Made by a program: the position numbers and the translations under genes. DNA of 31,919 nt from UMGS1851 sp900555605 (GTDB lineage: Bacteria > Bacillota > Clostridia > UBA1212 > UBA1255), in assembly GCA_902472555.1 (NCBI GenBank), contig CABROF010000017.1, positions 1 through 31,919 of the forward strand. Direction: 5' to 3'. Below are positions 22,323-29,885 of this stretch, one piece after another. The notes under the pieces were generated by a model that was not told the origin of the DNA, made no database searches, and was given only the letters and a program-made list of their open reading frames with translations. Numbering within the stretch: position 1 is the first letter of the stretch; every line of letters starts with the position of its first letter.

Positions 22323-22576
22323 ATTTTCAAAATATTTCGTTGCTTACCGTACACCTTTGCTTAAAAAAGTGAAGGAACTGAGCCCCTGTTGTTTTGGAGG
22401 CACCCGCTCCGCCCTGCTGCGCGGCAGGCGCCGATTCGCCGATTCCGAGGGCCCCATCTGATGTCTTTCTGTGAATCAGCTTCCGGCGTTCAGCCTGGGG
22501 AGCGGACCCGCAGCAGAAAAAGGCGTTCACAGAAACGAACGGGTGCATTATAGCATACAGGCCGTGGAAATTGCAA
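22323..22576 (-). promoter_or_regulatory. Promoter and long potentially structured leader ahead of tRNA-Arg
   Basis: On the minus strand TTGCAA (22571-22576) and TATAAT (22547-22552) are 18 bp apart, followed by about 220 nt of G+C-rich sequence before the tRNA. In it, TTTCTGTGAA (plus 22466-22475) and TTCACAGAAA (22526-22535) form a perfect 10-bp helix, and GCACCCG near the predicted start can pair with CGGGTGC near plus 22410, closing a larger structure. It could be a processed leader or a separate small RNA. No known RNA family was recognised. Confidence 0.4.
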
Positions 22577-22642
22577 GCCGAAGCCGGGGCATTCTGCGGC
22601 ATCGCGCATCTGCGGTATTCTGCGGCCTTCCTGATCCGCGGC

Positions 22643-22671
22643 TTTTCGTTTCCCCGTTTATTTGCTATAAT
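22643..22671 (+). promoter_or_regulatory. Promoter of the mnmA-cdd unit
   Basis: TATAAT (22666-22671, preceded by TG-C) has a weak -35 (TTTTCG, 22643-22648) at 17 bp. About 105 bp separate the predicted start from the mnmA ATG; the intervening sequence is G+C-rich with no recognised riboswitch. Confidence 0.5.
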
Positions 22672-22780
22672 GAAAGAACACGGCGGTCCCGGTGCTGCTG
22701 CGCGGTTGTTCCGGGGACGGCGGATCATTTAGGCAGCAGGGGGGCACAATGCGATTGCGGTCGCATAGAATGCAGATAAA

Positions 22781-23818
22781 ATGAAAATATTAGTTGCAAT
22801 GAGCGGCGGAGTAGACAGCACGGTGGCCGCAAAAATTTTACTGGAACAGGGTCATGAGGTGGGCGGAGCGCATATGAAAATGCTGGGCGGCCTGTCAAAG
22901 GACTGCGGTGCGGCCCGGCGGGCGGCGCTGCAGCTGGGAATCCCGTTCTACGAATTTGATATGGAGACAGCATTTCGGGAAAATGTCATCTCCTATTTCG
23001 TGGAGGCGTACTGCAGCGGCCTTACGCCCAATCCCTGCATCGTCTGCAATCGGACGATGAAATTCGGCGCATTTTTAGAAAAGGCGCAGGAGCTGGGATA
23101 CGATCATATTGCCACCGGCCATTACGCCAAAATCGTGTATGACGCGGCGTCCGAGCGCTGGCTGCTGCTGCGCTCCGGCAACAGGAAAAAGGATCAGTCG
23201 TATTTTTTATATCATTTGACGCAGGAACAGCTCCGGAGGTCGGTCTTCCCTTTGGAGGACGCGGAAAAAGAAACGGTCCGCAGAATCGCTTATGAATTCG
23301 GATTTGACAACGCGGGAAAAAAGGACAGCCAGGATATCTGCTTTGTCCCGGACGGGAATTACGGTGATTTTTTGGAGCGCTATCTGGGCGGTCCCCTGCC
23401 GGAGGGCGATTTTATCGATTCGGAGGGGCATGTGATAGGACGCCACGGGGGAATTGCCCGCTATACCATCGGGCAGCGCAAGGGCGTCCGGACCGCCTTC
23501 GGAAGGCCGCTGTATGTTATAAAAAAGGATCCGCAGGCCAATACTGTGACCATGGGGGAAAACGAGCGTCTGTTCACGGACCGCCTGACTGCCGGCGATG
23601 TGAATCTCATTTTACCGTCCCGTCTGGATGCGCCCCTTCGGGTTACGGCAAAGCACCGGTATAATCAGACGGATGTGCCGGCTGAGATTTCGCAGAATGA
23701 AGACGGAACGGTACAGGTCCGTTTTGAGGCGCCTCAGCGGGCGGTAACCCCCGGACAGGCAGTGGTATTTTATTGCGGGGAGACGGTGGCGGGCGGCGGC
23801 ACGATTCTAAGCCCGTGA
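22781..23818 (+). CDS. mnmA: tRNA-specific 2-thiouridylase
   Basis: MnmA activates U34 of tRNA-Lys, -Glu and -Gln with ATP and inserts sulfur to make s2U34. The 345-residue protein has the PP-loop SGGVDS (residues 8-13). Its two catalytic cysteines are in NPCIVCNRTMKF (Cys89) and DSQDICF (Cys187), and it has the tRNA-binding and barrel domains (GIARYTIGQRKGV, ITLHP-like C-terminus). It is slightly shorter than the usual 355-370 residues because the loop after HMKML is reduced (no CCS-type insert). It is the first gene of a probable operon with cytidine deaminase 70 bp downstream. All active-site residues are present, so it should be functional. Confidence 0.95.
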   Translation: MKILVAMSGGVDSTVAAKILLEQGHEVGGAHMKMLGGLSKDCGAARRAALQLGIPFYEFDMETAFRENVISYFVEAYCSGLTPNPCIVCNRTMKFGAFLEKAQELGYDHIATGHYAKIVYDAASERWLLLRSGNRKKDQSYFLYHLTQEQLRRSVFPLEDAEKETVRRIAYEFGFDNAGKKDSQDICFVPDGNYGDFLERYLGGPLPEGDFIDSEGHVIGRHGGIARYTIGQRKGVRTAFGRPLYVIKKDPQANTVTMGENERLFTDRLTAGDVNLILPSRLDAPLRVTAKHRYNQTDVPAEISQNEDGTVQVRFEAPQRAVTPGQAVVFYCGETVAGGGTILSP

Positions 23819-23888
23819 AACAGGTAAACTGCGTCGGGAACCATCACGATGAGATTTTTGGCGAAGCTGCGGAGGGAGGATAAAATGT

Positions 23889-24359
23889 ATGGAGCCAGCG
23901 TATGCCGGCAGCAGTAGCAGTTCCCGGGGGCCGGAGGAACAAGCGGAACTGATCAGGGCCGCCCTTGCGGCACGGGAAAATGCATACGCGCCGTATTCCC
24001 ATTTTACGGTGGGGGCGGCGCTTCTCGGAGAGGACGGAACCGTTTATTTAGGCTGCAATGTGGAAAATGCCGCTTATTCACCGTCAAACTGCGCGGAACG
24101 GACTGCTTTTTTTTCTGCGGTGGCCCAAGGTGCGCGGCATTTTGTCCGGATCGCAGTGGTGGGCGGGCCGGAGGGGCTGCGCTGCAGGGATTTCTGCGCT
24201 CCCTGCGGGGTATGCCGTCAGGTTATGGCAGAATTTTGTGATCCGGAGACCTTTGAGGTCGTTTTGGGCAGGGAGGAGCCGGACGGAACGACGGGATTTG
24301 CAGTATATACCTTAACGGAGCTGCTGCCGGAAGGCTTCAGCCCAAAAATTTTCGAATAA
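23889..24359 (+). CDS. cdd: Cytidine deaminase
   Basis: The enzyme hydrolyses cytidine and deoxycytidine to uridine and deoxyuridine in pyrimidine salvage. Its 156 residues include the substrate-binding NAYAPYSHFTVGAAL block and the zinc site: Cys68 and Glu70 in NCAERTAFF, and Cys106 and Cys109 in PCGVCRQ. A 15-residue Ser-rich N-terminal extension (AYAGSSSSSRG) precedes the family core. ATG 23889 follows GGAGGGAGGA by 8-9 bp; an ATG at 23885 is out of frame and stops after ten codons. It follows mnmA in the same direction. Its last 23 bp overlap the end of the convergent aldehyde dehydrogenase gene. Confidence 0.94.
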   Translation: MEPAYAGSSSSSRGPEEQAELIRAALAARENAYAPYSHFTVGAALLGEDGTVYLGCNVENAAYSPSNCAERTAFFSAVAQGARHFVRIAVVGGPEGLRCRDFCAPCGVCRQVMAEFCDPETFEVVLGREEPDGTTGFAVYTLTELLPEGFSPKIFE

Positions 24360-25752
24360 GCCGCTGCTTTCCGGCTGTATAAGGATGGTACCGCATGGAC
24401 AGATCCATTCCGGTTGACTTGTCCAGAATACTTTTTGTATGCGTAAATGTTTCAAAACTATATCTCCCGTGATAGGCGCCCATACCGCTTTCCCCGACGC
24501 CGCCGAAGGGCAGCCGGCTGGAGGCTAAATGGACAATGGTATCGTTGATGCAGCCGCCGCCGAAGGATAGTGTGCGGGTGATTTTCTGCTGCAACGTTTT
24601 GTTTTCGCAAAACAGATACAGAGAGAGGGGGCGGGGTTTTCTGCGGATATACGCCATAGCGTCTTCCGTGGTTTGATAAGAGATCACCGGTAAAATGGGA
24701 CCGAAAATTTCATCCTGCATAAGCGGGCTTTGCTCCGGCGGGTCTGCCACCAGGGTGGGCGCGATTTTCAGCGTATCCCTGCAGAATCCGCCGCCGGATA
24801 GTATGTCCGTATCCTTCAGCAGAGATAAAAGCCGGTCAAAATGTTTTTCATTGATGATTTTGGGATAATCCGGATTTTCCTCCGGCCGCGGGCCTAAAAA
24901 CACGGAGATCTGTTCCCGGAGCGCCTGTATGAGAGGCTGCCGTACACTATTATGGACTAAAATATAATCCGGGGCAACGCACGTCTGTCCGGCATTCAGA
25001 ATTTTACCGAATAAGATCCGTTTGGCCGTCAGCGGGATATTTGCGCTTTTATCTACGATACAAGGACTTTTTCCGCCAAGCTCCAGGGTTACCGGCGTCA
25101 GGCTTTTGGCCGCGGCTTCCATAACGAGGCGTCCCACGGTTTTACTGCCGGTGAAGAAAATATAGTCAAATTTTTGCTTTAATAGCGCGTTGTTTTCTTC
25201 TCTGCCGCCAAGTACCGCAGAAACGTAATGACCTGAAAAGCATTCCCGCAGAATCGCATTGATCACACGCGCAGTGCAGGGGGCATAAGCAGAGGGCTTG
25301 ACCACCGCGCAATTTCCGCCTGCCATGGCGCCGGCCAGGGGGATCAGGCAGAGCTGCAGGGGATAATTCCACGGCGACATGATCAGCGTCACACCGTAAG
25401 GCTCCCTGAAAAGATAGCTTTTGGATTTGAACTGGGCCATGGGGGTACGGACCTTTTGGGGGCGCATCCATTTTTTTAAATGCTTGATCAGATAGGTAAT
25501 TTCTTCGCAAACCATACCGATTTCCGTCATATACGCTTCCTGGGGCGCTTTGTTCAGATCCCGCTGAAGCGCGGTGCAGAGCTCCTTTTCATGACGAATC
25601 ACGCTGGCGCGCAGCTTTGAAAGGGCCTCGATTCGAAATGCCGCCGGCAATGTTTTGCCTGTTTCAAAAAAGGCGCGCTGCTGCGCCGTAAGGTTCCCGA
25701 TATCAAAAATTCCGGTATTTGATTTGATGGAAGCACTTTCTTTCTGCGCCAT
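24337..25752 (-). CDS. Aldehyde dehydrogenase, class 3-like
   Basis: The 471-residue NAD(P)-dependent enzyme oxidises aldehydes to carboxylates. The cofactor-binding region shows MSPWNYPLQLCLIPLAGAM and FFTGSKTVGR. The catalytic Glu is in VTLELGGKSP (Glu224) and the catalytic Cys in NAGQTCVAPD (Cys258). A short N-terminal region and the end pattern (GVGESGMGAYHGRYSFETFT) place it with class 3 / fatty-aldehyde-type ALDHs (YwdH/AlkH-like in Firmicutes). The ATG at 25752 has AAGGAG about 11 bp upstream. It lies 133 bp downstream of an SDR in the same direction, and the two may serve one redox pathway, which is inference. The natural substrate is unknown. Confidence 0.93.
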   Translation of the reverse strand: MAQKESASIKSNTGIFDIGNLTAQQRAFFETGKTLPAAFRIEALSKLRASVIRHEKELCTALQRDLNKAPQEAYMTEIGMVCEEITYLIKHLKKWMRPQKVRTPMAQFKSKSYLFREPYGVTLIMSPWNYPLQLCLIPLAGAMAGGNCAVVKPSAYAPCTARVINAILRECFSGHYVSAVLGGREENNALLKQKFDYIFFTGSKTVGRLVMEAAAKSLTPVTLELGGKSPCIVDKSANIPLTAKRILFGKILNAGQTCVAPDYILVHNSVRQPLIQALREQISVFLGPRPEENPDYPKIINEKHFDRLLSLLKDTDILSGGGFCRDTLKIAPTLVADPPEQSPLMQDEIFGPILPVISYQTTEDAMAYIRRKPRPLSLYLFCENKTLQQKITRTLSFGGGCINDTIVHLASSRLPFGGVGESGMGAYHGRYSFETFTHTKSILDKSTGMDLSMRYHPYTAGKQRLIRKFLG

Positions 25753-25885
25753 ATAAAATCATACTCCTTCAATGTATTTTCCCGCTGTCTGCCCTCCGCA
25801 GTCGGCTGTCTGCTTCGCCTTGCCGGGCTGCATCCGCTGCTTTGCCGCTGTAAAACGGAAAATAACGGGTTCCGGGATCTACGGA

Positions 25886-26707
25886 TCAGCAGAGAAATCC
25901 GCCGTTGGGGCTGATTACCTGCCCTGTCAAAAAGGAGGCTTCCCGTGAAGCCAAAAAATAAATCACCTGCGCAATTTCTTCCGGGGTACCGAGCCGGCCG
26001 GCCGGTGTTTCCGCGGCTAATTCGTGTAAAATTTCCGGACTGAGGGCGCGGTTCATCTCCGTGTCGATTATCCCGGGGGCGACGCAGTTTACCGTGATCC
26101 CGGAAGGACCCAATTCTTTGGCCAACGCTTTTGTATAGGCAATCACCGCGCCCTTTGCCGCGGCATAATGTACCTCGCAGCTGGCGCCGCAAATGCCCCA
26201 GATGGAAGAAAGATTGATAATCGCACCCTTTTTCCTGCGGATCATCTGCGGGACGGCAGCCTGGCAGCAATGAAACATCCCTTTCACATGGATTCGGAAC
26301 ATTTCATCCCAATCTGCCTCCGTGATATCCTGAAACAGCTTCTGCTGGGCGATTCCGGCATTATTCACCAAAATATCCACGCCTCCGAAGGCTTTTTGGA
26401 CGGCGGAAAACATGGCTGCCACTTCCTGCGGGCTGCCCACATCCGCTTGATATGCCATTGCCATCCGGGGCCTGCGGCCGTTATGCACCTGCGGGCCGCC
26501 GTTTTGTATATGCGGCCTGCAGACTTCTGAATTGCTTTGCTGACCGGTAGGGTACGGAATCTGATTCAGCTCTGCTTCCAACGCTGCCGCCGCTGCCTCG
26601 GAATGCCGGTAATTTATAACCACCCGATACCCCTTTCGGGCAAACAGCCGCGCCGTTTCCCGGCCGATTCCGCGGGAGGCGCCTGTAATCAATACGGTTT
26701 CTATCAT
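25886..26707 (-). CDS. Short-chain dehydrogenase/reductase (FabG-like) with inserted segment
   Basis: This is a classical SDR of 273 residues. It has TGASRGIGRETA (cofactor loop, 9-20), NNAGIA (115-120), catalytic Ser168 in NLSSIW, and Tyr181/Lys185 in HYAAAK, ending with an ISPNGGF tail. Relatives have about 240-250 residues. The excess is one block at residues about 48-81 (IPYPTGQQSNSEV, CRPHIQNGGPQVHNGRR), inserted between ALEAEL and AMAYQADVG where the family has only a short loop. The frame is preserved, so the protein may fold with an exposed loop. The ATG at 26707 has TTGGAG 10 bp upstream. 3-oxoacyl-ACP reductase activity is possible, but SDR substrates cannot be assigned from sequence. 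Confidence 0.9.
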   Translation of the reverse strand: MIETVLITGASRGIGRETARLFARKGYRVVINYRHSEAAAAALEAELNQIPYPTGQQSNSEVCRPHIQNGGPQVHNGRRPRMAMAYQADVGSPQEVAAMFSAVQKAFGGVDILVNNAGIAQQKLFQDITEADWDEMFRIHVKGMFHCCQAAVPQMIRRKKGAIINLSSIWGICGASCEVHYAAAKGAVIAYTKALAKELGPSGITVNCVAPGIIDTEMNRALSPEILHELAAETPAGRLGTPEEIAQVIYFLASREASFLTGQVISPNGGFLC

Positions 26708-26793
26708 GCGCTTATCACTCCAACTATCATTTAAATATGATCCAAAAGTCCGGGCAGCAGAGAGCCGGAGAGAACCTGCGGGTCAGCAGAGAT

Positions 26794-27639
26794 CTATTTT
26801 TGAGGCGTTAATGACTGTGCCGCTGTACTGTTTATATAGTTCAAATTTTTATCAGGTATAATAAAATTCAGAATTTCATATGAATCCAAGGTAAAATAAA
26901 ATCGGCCTTCTTTTAACTGCAGAATGGTTTTCCTTTCATCATGCTTGATTGACTGTGAATAGATATCATTTATTTTATTTCGGCTGCCGATAATTGCTCC
27001 GGGCGCACCCGCGATCAATCCGCCTACGATTGCGCCGCCGATATTTGAGCCACCGCCGCCGCCACCGTATACTTGATTTTCAACCCAGACTTGCCCTTCA
27101 ACGGTAAAGTACAGAATATCATTTATTTTTATGTAACTTACAAATTGATCCTTCATATCAAAACGTCCGGGAAAAAGGCAGAGAGAATCATCACATCTCC
27201 ATATAAAAAAGGGATTCCTGAAAAGATCTAAAATGCGGTAGTCCTCCTTGACGCCGGCCAGCTCCTTTTTCTTTGCATAGCTTTTTATCAGATTTTGTTC
27301 ATGCTCAAACAGTAAAGCCTCCTGCTGCTGCCTGACAGTTTCCTGCTGCCTGCATATTTCATTCCGCTCAATCTCTTCATATGTTTTGATCTTCTTTACG
27401 TTTCTATAAAGAATAAAAAATATTATGCCGGCAATAATCAGGAAAAGGCTGAGACAAAGCAGAACAAAATCGGAGTCGTATAGTAGAGAATCGCCGTATG
27501 TATATGACTTGATTGCTTCTATGTAGTAGAAGAATAAAAGAGGGCCGATAATCCAGCATATAAGGCATAATGAATGGTAAACGGCCAGCCTTTTTTTCTT
27601 CTTCTCTTCATGTAATATTATTTGCGTTTTTTCCTGCAT
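26794..27639 (-). CDS. Two-TM protein with coiled coil and glycine-zipper segment
   Basis: I do not recognise a named family. From the ATG at 27639 (GGGGGAA site about 8 bp upstream) the 281-residue protein has a Lys-rich start, two membrane helices (about residues 18-40 and 58-80), and a Gln/Glu-rich coiled coil (EEIERNEICRQQETVRQQQE) facing the cytoplasm. A beta-rich region (YIKINDILYFTVEGQVWVEN) follows, then a glycine zipper (YGGGGGG, IGGAIVGGLIAGAPGAIIGS) and a C-terminal domain with KTILQLKEGRFYFTLD. PH-like membrane-sensor folds with such glycine inserts occur in Firmicutes, but this is only a resemblance. An upstream frame extension to 27804 lacks support. Confidence 0.7.
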   Translation of the reverse strand: MQEKTQIILHEEKKKKRLAVYHSLCLICWIIGPLLFFYYIEAIKSYTYGDSLLYDSDFVLLCLSLFLIIAGIIFFILYRNVKKIKTYEEIERNEICRQQETVRQQQEALLFEHEQNLIKSYAKKKELAGVKEDYRILDLFRNPFFIWRCDDSLCLFPGRFDMKDQFVSYIKINDILYFTVEGQVWVENQVYGGGGGGSNIGGAIVGGLIAGAPGAIIGSRNKINDIYSQSIKHDERKTILQLKEGRFYFTLDSYEILNFIIPDKNLNYINSTAAQSLTPQK

Positions 27640-27696
27640 ACGAATTCCCCCTTTTTGCACAAAGCACATAAATCCTATAATAGATCGACTATTAAT

Positions 27697-27725
27697 AAAA
27701 TATAGCAGAAGGCCGGATAAGTCAA
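27697..27725 (-). promoter_or_regulatory. Promoter of the glycine-zipper gene
   Basis: On the minus strand TTGACT (27720-27725) and TATTTT (27697-27702) are 17 bp apart, about 60 bp before the ATG at 27639. Its outer edge is 35 bp from the divergent plus-strand promoter at 27760-27788, so both genes share a short control region. Confidence 0.5.
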
Positions 27726-27759
27726 TATCTGTAATCCGTGCCGCTTGGATAGAAACTAT

Positions 27760-27788
27760 TTGAATTTCTTCTGATGAAATGATATAGT
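27760..27788 (+). promoter_or_regulatory. Promoter of the GT-C-like gene and glycoside hydrolase
   Basis: TTGAAT (27760-27765) and TATAGT (27783-27788) have a 17-bp spacer and lie 45 bp before the ATG at 27833. No operator-like repeat is seen. Confidence 0.6.
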
Positions 27789-27832
27789 ACCGGTGTATGT
27801 CCATAAAATGCTAACATATAGGAGATCTGCAT

Positions 27833-29878
27833 ATGCTGGGAGTTTTGCTGTTTGTTGTTTACCTCGCCATGGGCATTGTGATGGCGAATCTGCTTTTGCC
27901 GGAGAAGCGGGCCATGACGCGTGCCTGGGCGGGCGGGGTGTTCGGCATTGTCGCACTGATGTGGTCGAATATTCCGTTTTCTTTTTTGTTTGGGTTTACG
28001 ATTTTATCTCATCTGCTGGGATTGCTTCTGAGTATCGGACTTTGCGTGCTGATTTATGTTCTGACCGCGAAACGCCACGCCCGGCTGGAGGAAGAACGGG
28101 AGCGGGCGCAGGCAGCGCAGGAACAGCAGCTTTCGCTTCCATTGGCGGATCAAAACGGCGTTCCGCTTGCAGCGCATACAACAAAACGCGCCGCTGTGCT
28201 CCGGCGCATTATGGGGACCTGGCGTGCTCCCCTCAACAAAGGGGAAAAAACGCTGCTGATGCTGTTGATTCCGTTTATGCTGTTTGCGCTGATCTGCCTG
28301 CTGAACCATACAATTTACGAATATGACGGCGCCTACTGGACCGGTCAGTGTACGTACGGGGATATGAATTTTCATATGGGAATTATGACAAGCATTGCGG
28401 AGCAGGGGACGTTTCCGCCGGAATACAGCATTTTCCCCGGTGCAAAGCTGGATTATTATTTTCTTTGCGATTCTGTTTCCTCTTCTCTGTATTTATTCGG
28501 TTCCGGCCTGCGGCTCGCATATATTTTACCGATGCTGGCAGGGTTTGCGCTGGTTTTTTCCGGTTTCTGGTTTCTGGCGGAGCGGGTGCTGAAAAAGCAC
28601 ACCAAGGCGGCCATGGCGTTTACTCTGTTTTTTATGAACGGCGGCTTCGGCTTAATCTATTTTCTGGACAATCTCAAAAACAATCCGGAAAATTTCAGCA
28701 GGATTTTTACCGCATATTATGAGACGCCGACAAACTATGTCAATCAGGGGGACCGCATGACAAATGTGCGCTGGACCAATACGGTGGTGGATATGATGCT
28801 GCCGCAGCGGGCGACCCTCTTTGGCTGGATGATTCTGTTTCTTGTGCTGTATTTATTATATTTGGCCGTATTTGAGGGCCATGGGCATCTGTTTTTGCCA
28901 GCGGGAGTGATGGGCGGATTGATCCCCATGATTCAGACCTATTCGTATTTTACGTTAGGTCTGGCAGCCGTCTGCTGGCTGGTGTACAGCTGCTGGCGCG
29001 ATCGGTGCTCAAAAAAAATTCTGTTTTCTTGGCTGAAATTCGGGATTCCCGCGGTGCTGCTGGCGCTTCCGCAGTTTTTTCTGTGGATTTTCAGCGCAGT
29101 GGGCGGAGAGCGCTTTATCCGCGCCGCCTTTAATGCGTACAATGAAAGCGATAACTGGCTCTGGTTCTGGGTAAAAAATGTAGGTATGGTATTTATCCTG
29201 CTGGTGCCGGCCTTTTTAAGTGCCTCCAAACGGCTGAAAATCTTTTTCTCCAGCGGACTGTTTATTTTCCTTGTGGCAGAATTTATTGTGTTTCAGACCC
29301 ATTCTTATGACAATAATAAACTGTATCTGATGTGGTACGCGTTTGCCTGCATTCTGACGGCGGATTTTATGGTAGATTGTTATGCGAAGCTGAAGGGGAT
29401 CAGAGGCCGCGCGGTGCTGGCCGGGATTGTGGTTGTTCTCTGTACAAACGCGGCGGTGTTTACCATGGCCAGAGAGATGATTTCCGGATTCCGGCCGTAC
29501 TCCTATACGCTTTACAGTAAAGAGTTGGTGGCATGCAGCGAATTTATCAGGGAAAATACGGAGCCGGATGCGTTATTTGTTACGCATAATAATCATAATA
29601 ATATGGTATCGACGCTGACGGGGCGGAATATCTTTGTGGGCGCCGGGACCTTTTTATATTCCCACGATGTGGATTATACAGGCAGAGAAGCTATGCTGAA
29701 GCAGATTTATACGGATTCCGCAGCATTTGAGCAATATCGGAAAGAATACGGATTTGATTATGTGCTGATTTCCGCAGCTGAACGGAATTCCTATAAAAAT
29801 ATCATTGATGATTATTTCCGTGAACATTACAACGTGGTCTATGAGCAGGATCAGGTCGTGATCTTTGACGTAAGATAG
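27833..29878 (+). CDS. Large polytopic membrane protein, GT-C glycosyltransferase-like
   Basis: The 681-residue protein has 12 or more hydrophobic helices. After two N-terminal helices and a cytoplasmic charged stretch (LEEERERAQAAQEQQ) comes a large first outer loop with YGDMNFHMGIMTSIAEQGTF and YYFLCDSVSSSLYLFG. This position and the acidic D-x-N-x-H resemble the catalytic first loop of GT-C transferases, which use lipid-linked sugars. The C-terminal about 150 residues form a soluble outer domain (CSEFIRENTEPDALFVTHNN, YGFDYVLISAAERNSY) as in related membrane glycosyltransferases of unknown acceptor. ATG 27833 has AGGAG 8 bp upstream. The stop codon overlaps the ribosome binding site of the next gene, so the two are an operon. 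Confidence 0.75.
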   Translation: MLGVLLFVVYLAMGIVMANLLLPEKRAMTRAWAGGVFGIVALMWSNIPFSFLFGFTILSHLLGLLLSIGLCVLIYVLTAKRHARLEEERERAQAAQEQQLSLPLADQNGVPLAAHTTKRAAVLRRIMGTWRAPLNKGEKTLLMLLIPFMLFALICLLNHTIYEYDGAYWTGQCTYGDMNFHMGIMTSIAEQGTFPPEYSIFPGAKLDYYFLCDSVSSSLYLFGSGLRLAYILPMLAGFALVFSGFWFLAERVLKKHTKAAMAFTLFFMNGGFGLIYFLDNLKNNPENFSRIFTAYYETPTNYVNQGDRMTNVRWTNTVVDMMLPQRATLFGWMILFLVLYLLYLAVFEGHGHLFLPAGVMGGLIPMIQTYSYFTLGLAAVCWLVYSCWRDRCSKKILFSWLKFGIPAVLLALPQFFLWIFSAVGGERFIRAAFNAYNESDNWLWFWVKNVGMVFILLVPAFLSASKRLKIFFSSGLFIFLVAEFIVFQTHSYDNNKLYLMWYAFACILTADFMVDCYAKLKGIRGRAVLAGIVVVLCTNAAVFTMAREMISGFRPYSYTLYSKELVACSEFIRENTEPDALFVTHNNHNNMVSTLTGRNIFVGAGTFLYSHDVDYTGREAMLKQIYTDSAAFEQYRKEYGFDYVLISAAERNSYKNIIDDYFREHYNVVYEQDQVVIFDVR

Positions 29879-29885
29879 GAGTGAA

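Noticed and set aside
22323..22545. Identification of the tRNA leader as 6S or SRP RNA
   Set aside because: It can form a closing stem and an internal helix, but the conserved SRP tetraloop region and other signature blocks are absent.
22327..22728. 133-codon minus-strand frame upstream of mnmA
   Set aside because: It overlaps the tRNA promoter and leader, has low-complexity Arg/Ala composition and no ribosome binding site.
25599..26270. 223-codon minus-strand frame between the ALDH and SDR genes
   Set aside because: It runs in another frame of both genes and its Arg/Gly/Cys-rich product is characteristic of a shifted reading frame.
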